Source of the DNA: Pelagibacteraceae bacterium AG-464-P07
GTDB lineage: Bacteria > Pseudomonadota > Alphaproteobacteria > Pelagibacterales > Pelagibacteraceae
Length of the DNA: 64,000 nt
Assembly: GCA_003211695.1 (NCBI GenBank)
Contig: QCSA01000001.1
Span: 125,276 to 189,275 of the forward strand
Reading direction: 5' to 3'
Shown: positions 9,642-18,641 of the stretch, piece by piece
Numbering within the stretch: position 1 is the first letter of the stretch
Layout: each line of letters starts with the position of its first letter
Notes under the pieces: generated by a model
Told to the model about the DNA's origin: nothing
The model's input: only the letters and a program-made list of their open reading frames with translations
Database searches by the model: none
Program-made: the position numbers and the translations under genes

Positions 9642-10532
9642 ATGGACTGGGACAAGCTTAAAATTTTTCATGCAGTGGCTGAGGCAGGCAGTTTTACCAA
9701 AGCAACAATAAATTTAAATTTAAGTCAGTCTGCAATTAGTAGACAGATTCAATCTTTGGAACGCAATTTAAAAGTACAACTTTTTGAAAGACATGCAAGA
9801 GGATTAGCATTAACTGAAAATGGAGGATATTTATTCAAAACTGCGCACGAAGTAATTTCTAAACTTAAGGAGGTAGAAACTACTTTGGGAGACCAAAAAG
9901 ATAAACCTAGAGGAAAATTAACAGTAACGACTGTTGTAAGTTTTGGTACAACTTGGCTAACACCAAGAATACAAGAGTTCATGCAATTAAATCCTGAAAT
10001 GGAAATTGAACTTATTTTTGATGATAAAGAATTGGATTTAAGTATTAGGCAGGCCGATGTAGGAATTTGGATGCGGAGACCTAAACAATTAAATTATATT
10101 CAAAAAAAATTAATAGATATTAATTATCACATTTATGGATCTACAAAATATCTAGAAAAAAATGGATATCCAAAATCAATCAACGATCTAAATAAACATA
10201 AATTTATTTCTTATGGGAAGGGCACACCTTCGCCAGTATTTAACCCCGATTGGGTATTAAGATTGGGATTGAAAGATCAAAAAAAAAGAAAACCAATTAT
10301 GAAAGTGAATAGTGTTTATGGGTTACTACTAGCTGTTCAGAGCGGTGTTGGATTGGCTGCCCTTCCCGATTATATAACTGTATCTGTTCCAAATATTGTT
10401 AAAGTTTTACCTCAAATTGAAGGGCCAAGAACAGAAGCTCATTTTGTTTATCCGCAGTCACTCAAAAATGTTGTTAGAGTGCAAGCATTTAGAAATTTTT
10501 TGTATAGTAAAATTAGTGAATGGAAGTTTTAA
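9642..10532 (+). CDS. LysR-family transcriptional regulator
   Basis: A 296-residue LysR regulator. The N-terminal winged helix-turn-helix is MDWDKLKIFHAVAEAGSFTK followed by NLSQSAISRQIQSLE. The effector domain starts near residue 90 (GKLTVTTVVSFGTTWL). Placement directly after acuI suggests it regulates that gene or a small acrylate/propionate regulon, but no operator is visible and the effector is unknown. It ends one base before the convergent bactofilin gene. Confidence 0.9.
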   Translation: MDWDKLKIFHAVAEAGSFTKATINLNLSQSAISRQIQSLERNLKVQLFERHARGLALTENGGYLFKTAHEVISKLKEVETTLGDQKDKPRGKLTVTTVVSFGTTWLTPRIQEFMQLNPEMEIELIFDDKELDLSIRQADVGIWMRRPKQLNYIQKKLIDINYHIYGSTKYLEKNGYPKSINDLNKHKFISYGKGTPSPVFNPDWVLRLGLKDQKKRKPIMKVNSVYGLLLAVQSGVGLAALPDYITVSVPNIVKVLPQIEGPRTEAHFVYPQSLKNVVRVQAFRNFLYSKISEWKF

Positions 10533-10850
10533 TTATTTTTTTATTTCGGTTTTAATTTTTAAAATTGAACCTTCCTCTATTGATAATGTTTTCTGCTTAA
10601 TTGATCCTTCCACATCGGCTGTCTTTCTTATGTGAACTCTATCCGAATTGATGTCACCTTTTAATTTACCACCAATAAATACGTTTTTTGATGTGATGTT
10701 CCCTTTAATATTTGAACTTTCAAAGGTTTCAACAAATTCTGCATTAATATTTCCGTCAATTTCTCCGTCAATGGTAATGCTTTCTTTTTCAGTAACATTG
10801 CCCTTTATTTTTGTATCTGAAACGAGCACTGATTTAGTTTTATTAACCAT
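10533..10850 (-). CDS. bactofilin (polymer-forming cytoskeletal protein)
   Basis: A 105-residue bactofilin. The whole protein is a short right-handed beta-helix with repeating turns such as IKGNVTEKESITIDGEIDG, NIKGNITSKNVFIGG and LKGDINSDRVHI. Bactofilins polymerise without nucleotide and scaffold cell-envelope or cell-shape functions. It is close to the minimal length of the domain, with short charged tails at both ends and no membrane anchor. It has its own short promoter region of about 160 bases shared with the divergent iron transporter. Confidence 0.88.
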   Translation of the reverse strand: MVNKTKSVLVSDTKIKGNVTEKESITIDGEIDGNINAEFVETFESSNIKGNITSKNVFIGGKLKGDINSDRVHIRKTADVEGSIKQKTLSIEEGSILKIKTEIKK

Positions 10851-10936
10851 AATTAACCGTTATTAATTGGCACAACTATAAAGTTGAATTCTAACAAATA
10901 ATATACAAGATATAGTTGAAATTGCTACATTTTGTT

Positions 10937-10982
10937 AATGATAATCATTCTCATTGATAATGATTATCATTTGCATTATAGA
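10937..10982 (+). promoter_or_regulatory. Fur operator and promoter of the iron transporter
   Basis: GATAATGATTATCATTTGC at 10956-10974 is a near-consensus Fur box. A second, overlapping half-symmetric element AATGATAATCATTCTCATT begins at 10937, as often seen where two Fur dimers bind. A sigma-70-like promoter overlaps it: TTGATA at 10954-10959 and TATAGA at 10977-10982 with a 17-base spacer, so bound repressor would block RNA polymerase. The iron-binding-protein gene starts 33 bases downstream of the -10 element. Seen directly in the sequence; identity of the repressor is inferred. Confidence 0.85.
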
Positions 10983-11014
10983 TAAATTCAATTTTAAACA
11001 CACATAGGAGTTTT

Positions 11015-12034
11015 ATGGGAAGAATAGTTATTTTTGTATTTTTTTTACTTACAATATCAGGCATCGTTTCCGCCAACGAGGTGAATATTTTTAGTGCCAG
11101 ACACTACGATACTGATATTCAATTATATGAGAAATTTACTGCGAAAACAGGCATTAAGGTAAATGTAGTATCAGGAAAAGATAAAGCTCTTCAAAAAAGA
11201 ATAATCGAAGAAGGTAAAGATTGTACAGGAGACCTGTACATCACAGCTGATGCTGGAAGATTGGGTGCTTTTCAAGAGAAAGGCATGTTTCAAAAAGTAA
11301 ATTCTAAAGTTTTGAAAAATCTAATTCCATCTAATTTCAGATCTCCCTATTGGTTTGGCATAGCCAAAAGAGCAAGAGTTATTTACTACGCTACGGATAG
11401 ATTAAGTAAATCAGACTTAAAAGGTTTGTCTTATGAAGATCTTGCAGATTCTAAGTGGGAAGGCAAAGTATTAATTAGAAAGTCAAATAATGTTTATAAT
11501 CAGTCTCTTGTTGCATCTTTAATTGCTAATAATGGAAAAAAGAAAACAACAGAATGGGCAAAGGGACTTGTTAGTAACATGGCAAGAAAACCAAAAGGTA
11601 ATGATAGGGCTCAAATATTAGCAGTAGCAGCTGGTGAAGCAGAACTTGCAGTAGCAAATACATATTATATTGCTTTAATGTTGTCAGGAAAAAAAGGACC
11701 TGAGCAACAAGCCGCAGCTAAAAAAGTTAAACCATTTTTTCCTAATCAAGATAATAGAGGAACTCATATGAACATTAGTGGAGGAGGCGTATTAAAACAC
11801 GCACCGAACAAGGCTAATGCAATTAAGTTGCTCGAGTTTTTATTAACTAAAGAAGCTCAAGAACATATCGTTAACAATACATTTGAATATCCGATAATCG
11901 AGGGTGTTCAACCAAACAAATTGATAGCTCAGTTTGGTCTTGATTTTAAACAAGATCTAAAAACTAAAGTATCAAAGTATGGAAAAAATCAAGCAGAAGC
12001 ATTGAAGATAATGACCGAAGCTGATTGGGAATAA
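11015..12034 (+). CDS. fbpA: ferric iron ABC transporter substrate-binding protein
   Basis: A 339-residue periplasmic ferric-ion binding protein of the FbpA/FutA/AfuA family. A signal peptide covers about residues 1-20 (ends VSA). The mature part starts NEVNIFSARHYDTDIQLYEKF, as in this family. The adjacent tyrosines in ANTYYIALM near residue 216 correspond to the iron-coordinating pair. A typical SD (AGGAG) precedes the ATG. It lies under a Fur-box promoter and is followed by permease and ATPase genes, together making a complete iron importer. Confidence 0.93.
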   Translation: MGRIVIFVFFLLTISGIVSANEVNIFSARHYDTDIQLYEKFTAKTGIKVNVVSGKDKALQKRIIEEGKDCTGDLYITADAGRLGAFQEKGMFQKVNSKVLKNLIPSNFRSPYWFGIAKRARVIYYATDRLSKSDLKGLSYEDLADSKWEGKVLIRKSNNVYNQSLVASLIANNGKKKTTEWAKGLVSNMARKPKGNDRAQILAVAAGEAELAVANTYYIALMLSGKKGPEQQAAAKKVKPFFPNQDNRGTHMNISGGGVLKHAPNKANAIKLLEFLLTKEAQEHIVNNTFEYPIIEGVQPNKLIAQFGLDFKQDLKTKVSKYGKNQAEALKIMTEADWE

Positions 12035-13650
12035 ATATTAAAGTGAATGTAAAAAAAATAAATTTATGGTACATAAGTTCCCTTTTTGTGTCGTTATTAG
12101 TGATGCTACCAATAGCGACAGTTTTTTTTGGTTTTTTTGAAACAACATCAGATTATTTTTCACTATTAATAAATACATTTTTATTAAAATATATTTCTAA
12201 TTCTATTCTACTTTTGGTCGGAGTATTATTTTTATCATTTTTGTTTGGAGTAGGAGCTGCATATTGTGTTTCGTTTTATGAATTTCCTGGAGTGAGTTTT
12301 TTTAAGTGGGCCCTAATATTATCATTTGCTGTACCAGCTTATATTTATGCATATTCACTTACTGCTTTTTTTGAAAATTATGGTACCGCATTTTCAATTC
12401 TTACTTATTTATTTGGTCCTTATGAATATAATGTTTTCATACCCAAAGTTGATGGTTTATTTGGCTCAATAATATCTATCTCTTTTTCATTATTTGGGTA
12501 CGTATACGTTTTATCAAGAGCTTCATTTTATTATCAGTCACAGAATTTAATAGATGTAGGAAAAAATCTTGGATTATCCTCTAAAAAAACATTTTTTAAA
12601 ATTATCCTGCCCTCTGCAAGACCAGCTATTGTTGTTGGTTTATCTTTAGTTGCAATGGAAACATTGTCAGATTTTGGAACAGTTTCGTTTTTTAGTATAT
12701 CTACATTTACCACAGCAATTTATAATGCATGGATTTCTTTTGATGATTTAGCTTCAGCAAACCAACTTTCGTTCATACTATTACTATTTATTTTATTTTT
12801 ATTTTTTGTTGAAAATTTTTCAAGAAAAAAAGCAAAATACCATTCTCCATCGAAGGGTGGATTTGTAAATAGATCAAAAATTAAACTTATTGGTAAAAAA
12901 TCATTTTATGCAACATGTTTTTGTAGCATATTATTTTTTTGCAGTTTCTTATTTCCTGTTTTACAGATGTTGTATTGGACTTTTAAATTTCCAAAATATT
13001 TACAAGACTTAAATTTTTTTAGCTTAGGAATTAATACGCTCCTACTAGTTTTTTTATCTTGTATTATGATGATTGTTTTTTCTTTTGTTTCAAACTATGG
13101 AAATAGAGTAACAAAAAGCAAATTTCTTGAAATTTTAACGACTATTTCGATATCCGGTTATGCTATTCCAGGTGTTATATTAGCGGTAGCTTTCATTACT
13201 TTAGTTTCTTATTTAGATAGTTTGATATTTATTAATTTTAAAACAATGTTTATAGGTTCAATATTTGGTTTAGTTATTGTTTACTTTGTCAGATTTTTTG
13301 CTTTATCCTCTAATGGTATTAAATCTGGTTATGTGAAAATTAATCAATCCATGGACGAAAGCGCTTATCTTTTAGGATATTCAAAGTTTAAAACTTTTAC
13401 CAAAGTTCACATTCCATATCTCAAAAATAGCGTATTTTTGATAAGTATTTTAATTGCAATTGAAATAATTAAAGAATTACCAATAACCTTAATTCTTCGA
13501 CCATTTAATTTTGAAACTTTTGCCACGACTGCGTACATTTACGCTTCACAAGATCTGTTAGAAGCTGCAGCTGCACCTTCTCTGTTTCTCATTTTAATTG
13601 CTAGTGTATTTATTTTATTTGTTTCGAAATATATATTATCTGAAAATTAA
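12025..13650 (+). CDS. fbpB: ferric iron ABC transporter permease
   Basis: A 541-residue fused permease with two six-helix halves, each carrying an EAA-type loop: DVGKNLGLSSKKTFFKIILP in the first and ESAYLLGYSKFKTFTKVHIP in the second. This is the FbpB/SfuB arrangement. The start is uncertain: TTG at 12025 overlaps the fbpA stop by 10 bases, and GTG at 12043 gives a protein six residues shorter (MNVKKINLW) without overlap. Either implies coupling to fbpA. Confidence 0.92.
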   Translation: MGINIKVNVKKINLWYISSLFVSLLVMLPIATVFFGFFETTSDYFSLLINTFLLKYISNSILLLVGVLFLSFLFGVGAAYCVSFYEFPGVSFFKWALILSFAVPAYIYAYSLTAFFENYGTAFSILTYLFGPYEYNVFIPKVDGLFGSIISISFSLFGYVYVLSRASFYYQSQNLIDVGKNLGLSSKKTFFKIILPSARPAIVVGLSLVAMETLSDFGTVSFFSISTFTTAIYNAWISFDDLASANQLSFILLLFILFLFFVENFSRKKAKYHSPSKGGFVNRSKIKLIGKKSFYATCFCSILFFCSFLFPVLQMLYWTFKFPKYLQDLNFFSLGINTLLLVFLSCIMMIVFSFVSNYGNRVTKSKFLEILTTISISGYAIPGVILAVAFITLVSYLDSLIFINFKTMFIGSIFGLVIVYFVRFFALSSNGIKSGYVKINQSMDESAYLLGYSKFKTFTKVHIPYLKNSVFLISILIAIEIIKELPITLILRPFNFETFATTAYIYASQDLLEAAAAPSLFLILIASVFILFVSKYILSEN

Positions 13651-13658
13651 TAAATTAT

Positions 13659-14717
13659 ATGAATAATAACTTTTTAGAAATTCAAGATGTAACTTTTGCT
13701 GCAAGCAAGAAAAATAAAGTTAATAATGTTACCTTTGGTGTAGAAAAAGAAGGTGAAATTATTTGTTTATTGGGGCCTTCAGGAATAGGTAAAACTACAA
13801 TACTTAGATCTATTGCGGGTTTAGAAAAAATTCAATCTGGAAAAATTATTTTAAAGGATAAAATTGTTTCATCATCTACTTTTCATATGGAACCAGAAAA
13901 AAGAAATATAGCACTTTCTTTTCAAGAAAATTGTTTGTTTCCACATTACAATGTCATAGATAATATTAAATTTGGTGCAGATAGAAACAAAAACAAAAAA
14001 TTTAACTTTTCAGTATATGATTTTATTAATTTATTACGTTTAGAAGAAATTCAACAAAAATATCCACACGAAATTAGTGCAGGGGAGGCCCAAAGGGTTT
14101 CTTTAGCACGTTCTCTAATGTCCAAACCAGATTTGCTTCTCTTAGATGAACCATTTTCTAATATAGATCAAAGTTTAAAGGAAGAATTGCAATTGAAAAT
14201 TAAGAAAATTTTGAATGAAGTTAATATTACAACGATAATAGTTACTCATGATTCTTACGAAGCTTTTTATATGGGAAATAAATGTGGCATTATTCTTGAC
14301 CAATCTTTAAAACAATTTGATATCCCTTATAACATCTATCACTATCCAAATTCAGTAGAAGTAGTCAATTTTTTAAACAGAGGAATTTTAATAGAAGCTA
14401 AGATAACAGGAGAAGATAGTTTAGAAAATACAGAATTGGGAACAATAAAAGGTAATTTTATTAAAAAGCAATCTCTTGGTTCTTCAGTTCAACTTTTAAT
14501 TCAACCAGAAGATTTAGAGCATGATGATAAAAGTAATTTAAAGTTAGAAGTAGTGGATAGAAAATTTAGAGGAACAAATTTTATATATACACTTAAAACA
14601 ATGAACAACCAGCTTATTCCAGTATTTGTTCACTCTCATCACGAACATCAACATAAAATAAAAGATAAATTTGGAATTAAAAAACCGATCTATATTGATC
14701 ATTTAGTTTGCTTTTAG
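13659..14717 (+). CDS. fbpC: ferric iron ABC transporter ATP-binding protein
   Basis: A 352-residue ABC ATPase. Walker A is GPSGIGKTT near residue 40, the Q-loop region is SFQENCLFPH, the signature is EISAGEAQRVSLARS, and Walker B is LLLLDEPFSNID. A C-terminal TOBE-like regulatory domain runs from about residue 240 and ends in a histidine-rich stretch (VHSHHEHQH). The signature reads ISAGE rather than LSGGQ/E, a mild deviation seen in several transporters. It energises the FbpAB importer. The TPP riboswitch of the next gene begins shortly after its stop. Confidence 0.92.
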   Translation: MNNNFLEIQDVTFAASKKNKVNNVTFGVEKEGEIICLLGPSGIGKTTILRSIAGLEKIQSGKIILKDKIVSSSTFHMEPEKRNIALSFQENCLFPHYNVIDNIKFGADRNKNKKFNFSVYDFINLLRLEEIQQKYPHEISAGEAQRVSLARSLMSKPDLLLLDEPFSNIDQSLKEELQLKIKKILNEVNITTIIVTHDSYEAFYMGNKCGIILDQSLKQFDIPYNIYHYPNSVEVVNFLNRGILIEAKITGEDSLENTELGTIKGNFIKKQSLGSSVQLLIQPEDLEHDDKSNLKLEVVDRKFRGTNFIYTLKTMNNQLIPVFVHSHHEHQHKIKDKFGIKKPIYIDHLVCF

Positions 14718-14747
14718 AATAATGTCATTATATTTTTTAATATAAAA

Positions 14748-14815
14748 AATTGGGGGTGTCTTTATAGACTGAGATTAAACCCTTTGAACCTGACCGGTAA
14801 TTCAGTAAGGAAAAA
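14748..14815 (+). promoter_or_regulatory. TPP (thiamine pyrophosphate) riboswitch
   Basis: The conserved THI-box core is present: GGGGGTG at 14752-14758, CTGAGATTAAACCCTTTGA at 14769-14787, then ACCTGAC with CCGGTAATTCAGTAAGGA running into the next gene. The order and spacing match the pyrimidine- and pyrophosphate-sensing helices of the TPP aptamer, in a compact form with a minimal P3. The last aptamer bases (AAGGA at 14806-14810) are also the ribosome-binding site for the ATG at 14816, so ligand binding should hide the SD and shut off translation. No separate expression platform or terminator is visible. Confidence 0.9.
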
Positions 14816-16273
14816 ATGATAAATCAAGTTTATTTCTTAGATCAGAATGTAGCACTTGTAGTAACAATTTTAATAAGTGTTATTTTTGTAACAATAGGAA
14901 TTTTATATTCTGCAAAACATCAAGGTTTACAAAACTATCTTACAGCAAATAGAAACATTGGCCTACTATCCTTAACTACAAGTTTGGTTGCTTCTGCCTT
15001 AGGTGCTTGGATTCTTTTTGGTCCATCTTCCGCAGCAACTTGGGGAGGAATAGGATCGGTAATAGGTTATTCATTGGGTACTGCTTTTCCAATGATTGCA
15101 CTTATTTTTTTTGGACCAAAACTAAGAAAATTTTTTCCTAAAGGAAAAACTCTTACAGAATTTGTTCAGCACAAATTTGGAAAGAAATTATTTAAATTAA
15201 TTTTAGTTTTAATGATTTTTTATATGTTTATATTTTTATGCGCTGAAGTAACAGCAATTTCTACATTGATAAATTATATTTCGGGAACATCATTGTGGAT
15301 TACTTCATTATTAGTAATAGTCGCGACATTAACCTATACACTTTATGGAGGGTTAAGAGCCTCAATTTTAACAGATAGTTTTCAGTTTTTTATTGTTCTC
15401 ATTTTTTTATTCATCTGTTTAATTTACATTTTTTCTTTAAATGACAATGAAATTTCTTTAGAACTTATTAAAAATAACTCCAGTCATTTAATTAGTAGTA
15501 AATATTTACCAAACTACACTGCAGGTTTAACTTTTTTTGTTGCAGTTGCTGCCACTAATCTTTTTCATCAAGGTAACTGGCAAAGAGTTTTTGCAGCTAA
15601 AAATGAAAAAATATTAAAACAAAGTCTTTGGCTATCTTTTTTTATTATTATACCAATCGTTTTTTTTATGGGTGTCTGTGGATTAATTGCTATATCACTA
15701 GATAGCAAGGTGAATCCAGATCTTGCTTTTTTTTCAATTCTTTTAAAACAAAACATTCCTTTGTTATCTGTATTAATTATTATTATGGCCTTATCATTGA
15801 CCATCAGTACAGTAGATACATTAGTCAATGCTATATCAAGCTTAATTATAGTAGAGGGAAAATATTTTTTTGTTGATTACAAAAATAAGAATTTTTTAAA
15901 ATTATCAAAAACTTTTATAATTATATTATCTTTTATTTCGTTCATTATAGCTTCAAAGGGTTTTGGTATTTTATACTTATTTTTATTAGCAGATCTTTTT
16001 TGCTGTGCAGCAGTTTTTACCGTTTTTTTTGGTTTTTATAAAAAGAAAATTAAAGAAACAAATGCACTTATATCAATTTTAGTAGGACTATCATTAGGTT
16101 TAGTCGTATTTCCTAATACTGATTTCTCTCAAAGTATTTTGGTAGGAATTTTATTGCCAAAGGATCTATTTCCTCAAATTATAACCAATTACTTATTATT
16201 CTGGTCATTTTTGCTAGCAACTCTTTCTCCAGTAATTGCTATAATTAGTTATGATTCCTTTAAAAGACGATAA
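14816..16273 (+). CDS. thiV: sodium:solute symporter, putative HMP (thiamine pyrimidine precursor) transporter
   Basis: A 485-residue SSS-family sodium symporter with about 13 membrane segments; LTANRNIGLLSLTTSLVASA and the YTLYGGLRASILTDSFQF segment are typical. It is controlled by a TPP riboswitch, so its substrate should be thiamine or a precursor. In SAR11 a riboswitch-controlled SSS protein named ThiV is proposed to import 4-amino-5-hydroxymethyl-2-methylpyrimidine, which these cells cannot make; this gene fits that description. The stop lies 23 bases inside the downstream rhomboid gene. Confidence 0.85.
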   Translation: MINQVYFLDQNVALVVTILISVIFVTIGILYSAKHQGLQNYLTANRNIGLLSLTTSLVASALGAWILFGPSSAATWGGIGSVIGYSLGTAFPMIALIFFGPKLRKFFPKGKTLTEFVQHKFGKKLFKLILVLMIFYMFIFLCAEVTAISTLINYISGTSLWITSLLVIVATLTYTLYGGLRASILTDSFQFFIVLIFLFICLIYIFSLNDNEISLELIKNNSSHLISSKYLPNYTAGLTFFVAVAATNLFHQGNWQRVFAAKNEKILKQSLWLSFFIIIPIVFFMGVCGLIAISLDSKVNPDLAFFSILLKQNIPLLSVLIIIMALSLTISTVDTLVNAISSLIIVEGKYFFVDYKNKNFLKLSKTFIIILSFISFIIASKGFGILYLFLLADLFCCAAVFTVFFGFYKKKIKETNALISILVGLSLGLVVFPNTDFSQSILVGILLPKDLFPQIITNYLLFWSFLLATLSPVIAIISYDSFKRR

Positions 16274-16955
16274 CCCTACCGAAGGTAAACCTATCGTTAC
16301 TTATTTTTTAATAGGTTTATGTGTTCTAGTTTTTCTAATGGAGCTTGGGTCACAATCCTACAGAACGGGTGAGCTATTTTATTCTTACGGACTAATCCCA
16401 TCAGTTTTAATGGGACACAATCAATTGCCCCAAGATCTTTATGTGTTACCAGCTTATTTAACAATTTTTTCATCTATGTTTATGCATGGCGGTTTTATGC
16501 ATTTAATAGGGAATATGCTGTATATGTGGATCTTCGCAGACAATATTGAAGATGCGCTTGGTCAAAAAAAATTTATAATTTTTTATTTATTATCAGGAGT
16601 TGGGGCAGCCATGGCTCAAGTATTAATGGATACAAGTTCCCAAGTTCCAATGGTTGGTGCTAGCGGTGCAATAGGAGGAGTATTGGGTGCATACTTGATT
16701 AATCATCCAAACGCCAAGGTGCTTGTTTTAATTCCTTTTGGTTTTTTTAGTCAGTTAATTAAGATAAAAGCCCTGTATGTTTTGGGTTTTTGGTTTGTTT
16801 TACAATTTATTAATTCAAGCATGATGTCCTCGCAAGGAGGTGGTGTAGCCTATGCTGCTCATATTGGAGGTTTTGCTTCTGGAATAATTTTGATATTATT
16901 TTTTAATAAAACAGCAAAAAGAAAAACGAAAATTATGAAAGGACCTTGGAGTTAA
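16251..16955 (+). CDS. rhomboid family intramembrane serine protease
   Basis: A 234-residue rhomboid with about six or seven membrane segments. The catalytic serine is in VGASGAIGGVLGAYL near residue 130 and the catalytic histidine in AAHIGGFASG near residue 203. The HGGFMHLIGNMLYMWIF segment supplies the conserved histidine/asparagine of the oxyanion region. It overlaps the end of thiV and its stop overlaps the rseP start, so three genes are translationally chained. Substrates are unknown; pairing with a site-2 protease raises the possibility of sequential membrane proteolysis. Confidence 0.9.
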   Translation: MIPLKDDNPTEGKPIVTYFLIGLCVLVFLMELGSQSYRTGELFYSYGLIPSVLMGHNQLPQDLYVLPAYLTIFSSMFMHGGFMHLIGNMLYMWIFADNIEDALGQKKFIIFYLLSGVGAAMAQVLMDTSSQVPMVGASGAIGGVLGAYLINHPNAKVLVLIPFGFFSQLIKIKALYVLGFWFVLQFINSSMMSSQGGGVAYAAHIGGFASGIILILFFNKTAKRKTKIMKGPWS

Positions 16956-18061
16956 TGAACTATTTAATACCATTTATCATTTTAATTACTGTTGTCGTAT
17001 TTATTCATGAATACGGTCACTATTATTTTGCAAAAAAATATAATGTTGGAGTAACTGACTTTTCAATTGGTTTTGGAAAAGAAATTTTTGGCTGGAATGA
17101 TAAATCTGGTACTAGGTGGAAAATTTGCTGGATACCGCTTGGTGGATATGTAAAATTTTTTGGTGATCGAAATGTATTTAGTCAATCAGAACAAAACGAG
17201 ATTTTAAAAGAATATAATACAGCAGATCAAAAAAAACTTTTTATTTTAAAACCATTATACCAAAGATCTTTAATTGTTGCGGCAGGACCTATTGCCAACT
17301 TTATTTTAGCACTATTGATTTTCATTTTTATTTACATGTTTGTAGGCAAAGACATGACTCCTGCGATTGTAAATGAAGTTCAAAAAGATAGTCCAGCGTA
17401 TATCTCTGGAATTAAAAAAAATGATCGAATTATTTCGATTGATAATAATAAAGTTAATAGTATTTTAGAGGTATCAACTTTTATTTCTACATCTACTTCG
17501 GAAATTATAGAGTTTTTCATTTTAAGAAATGACCAGGAATTAATTTTCAATATTAAACCGGATTTAGTTGAAAGTGAAGACCAATTAGGAAATAAAATTA
17601 AAAAAAGAATGATTGGAATAAAACTTGGTCCATTTAATAATGAATTTAACAATGTAAAGTTAGGACCAACAAAAGCTATATTTTATTCTGTAAAAGAGGT
17701 GTGGTTTGTAAGTATAACTTCTCTAAAATATATAGGAAGCATGATAACTGGTTCAGGAGATTCTTCTCAATTAGGAGGGCCAATTAGAATAGCGAAAATC
17801 ACCGGACAAGTTGCTGAATATGGTATAATTCCTTTTTTAAGTGTAATGGCTTATATATCAATAAGCCTAGGTTTGATTAATCTATTTCCTATTCCAATGT
17901 TAGACGGAGGTCATCTAATGTTTTACTTATTTGAGAAACTATTAGGTCGTCCTTTACAGCAAAAAACACAAGAAGGATTCTTTCGAATCGGTTTATTTTT
18001 GCTATTTTCATTAATGTTTTTTGCAACTTTTAATGATTTGAAATATCTTGGGTTATTTTAA
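16955..18061 (+). CDS. rseP: RseP-type site-2 intramembrane zinc metalloprotease
   Basis: About 368 residues from ATG 16955, which overlaps the rhomboid stop by one base; a TTG at 16946 could extend it by three residues. The zinc motif HEYGH lies in the first membrane segment (residues about 19-23) and the third ligand in NLFPIPMLDGGHLMFYLFE near the C-terminus. One PDZ domain sits around residues 125-205. This is one PDZ domain fewer than E. coli RseP, as in other alphaproteobacteria. In that lineage it normally sits with bamA and lpx genes; here it follows a rhomboid gene and precedes HU. Confidence 0.9.
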   Translation: MNYLIPFIILITVVVFIHEYGHYYFAKKYNVGVTDFSIGFGKEIFGWNDKSGTRWKICWIPLGGYVKFFGDRNVFSQSEQNEILKEYNTADQKKLFILKPLYQRSLIVAAGPIANFILALLIFIFIYMFVGKDMTPAIVNEVQKDSPAYISGIKKNDRIISIDNNKVNSILEVSTFISTSTSEIIEFFILRNDQELIFNIKPDLVESEDQLGNKIKKRMIGIKLGPFNNEFNNVKLGPTKAIFYSVKEVWFVSITSLKYIGSMITGSGDSSQLGGPIRIAKITGQVAEYGIIPFLSVMAYISISLGLINLFPIPMLDGGHLMFYLFEKLLGRPLQQKTQEGFFRIGLFLLFSLMFFATFNDLKYLGLF

Positions 18062-18107
18062 ATAAAAGATTTAACTTTCAAAAAAAACAATAAAAATAAG
18101 GGTTTTT

Positions 18108-18136
18108 TTGATAAATCCAAATATTGTATGTATTAT
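18108..18136 (+). promoter_or_regulatory. sigma-70-like promoter of the HU gene
   Basis: TTGATA at 18108-18113 and TATTAT at 18131-18136 are separated by exactly 17 bases. The predicted transcript would start near 18143, giving a leader of about 70 bases before the HU ATG at 18216. The reading frame remains open across this stretch, but the promoter and the SD (GAGG at 18207-18210) argue for the downstream start. Confidence 0.6.
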
Positions 18137-18215
18137 TATAAAATACACTAAAAAAACCATTGATTTCCTGAGTTTTTATGACAAGAGTAAATATACCAAT
18201 AAAAATGAGGCTAAT

Positions 18216-18491
18216 ATGAATAAAAAACAGTTAATTAACAAAATAGCTACGACGCTAAACCAAAGCAAAGCGGATGCTGAAAGGACTTTTGATAGTATAC
18301 TCAACTTGATCCTGGATAGTCTAAAAAATGATGAGCAAGTTAAAATAGCTGGTTTTGGTACTTACAAAGTTGCAAAAAGAAAGGCAAGGATTGGTAGAAA
18401 TCCAAGAACTGGCGAACAAATTCAAATTGCAGCTTCACAAAAAGTCAAGTTTTTGCCTGCTAAAGCATTAAAAGAAATGTTCAATAAATAA
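18216..18491 (+). CDS. HU-family DNA-binding protein
   Basis: A 91-residue histone-like HU/IHF-fold protein. MNKKQLINKIATTLNQSKAD forms the dimer helix; IAGFGTYKVAKRKARIGRNP and the arm GRNPRTGEQIQI contain the DNA-kinking proline (RNPRTG), and the end is VKFLPAKALKEMF. It binds DNA non-specifically as a homodimer and shapes the nucleoid. The open frame extends 36 codons upstream, but the correct start is the ATG at 18216 with SD GAGG. It is monocistronic, with its own promoter and terminator. Confidence 0.95.
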   Translation: MNKKQLINKIATTLNQSKADAERTFDSILNLILDSLKNDEQVKIAGFGTYKVAKRKARIGRNPRTGEQIQIAASQKVKFLPAKALKEMFNK

Positions 18492-18499
18492 GTTTATTA

Positions 18500-18536
18500 A
18501 AACAGCCTTTAATAAATAATTTAAAGGCTGTTTTAC
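18500..18536 (+). terminator. rho-independent terminator of the HU gene
   Basis: An inverted repeat AAACAGCCTTTAA / TTAAAGGCTGTTTT with a short AT-rich loop lies 9 bases after the HU stop and ends in TTTT followed by ACATTT. The stem is about 13 pairs. Confidence 0.85.
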
Positions 18537-18641
18537 ATTTCTAAAAAAGTGGGTTATTTTTTAAAAGTAACTTCCATAAGCAGAGTTGTTTATAGTGACA
18601 AATAATCCTTAATATAAAATTTAGTTTATTGAAATTATTAA

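Noticed and set aside
18108..18215. N-terminal extension of HU
   Set aside because: The open frame crosses a TTGATA-N17-TATTAT promoter and an SD sits before ATG 18216, giving the normal 91-residue HU.
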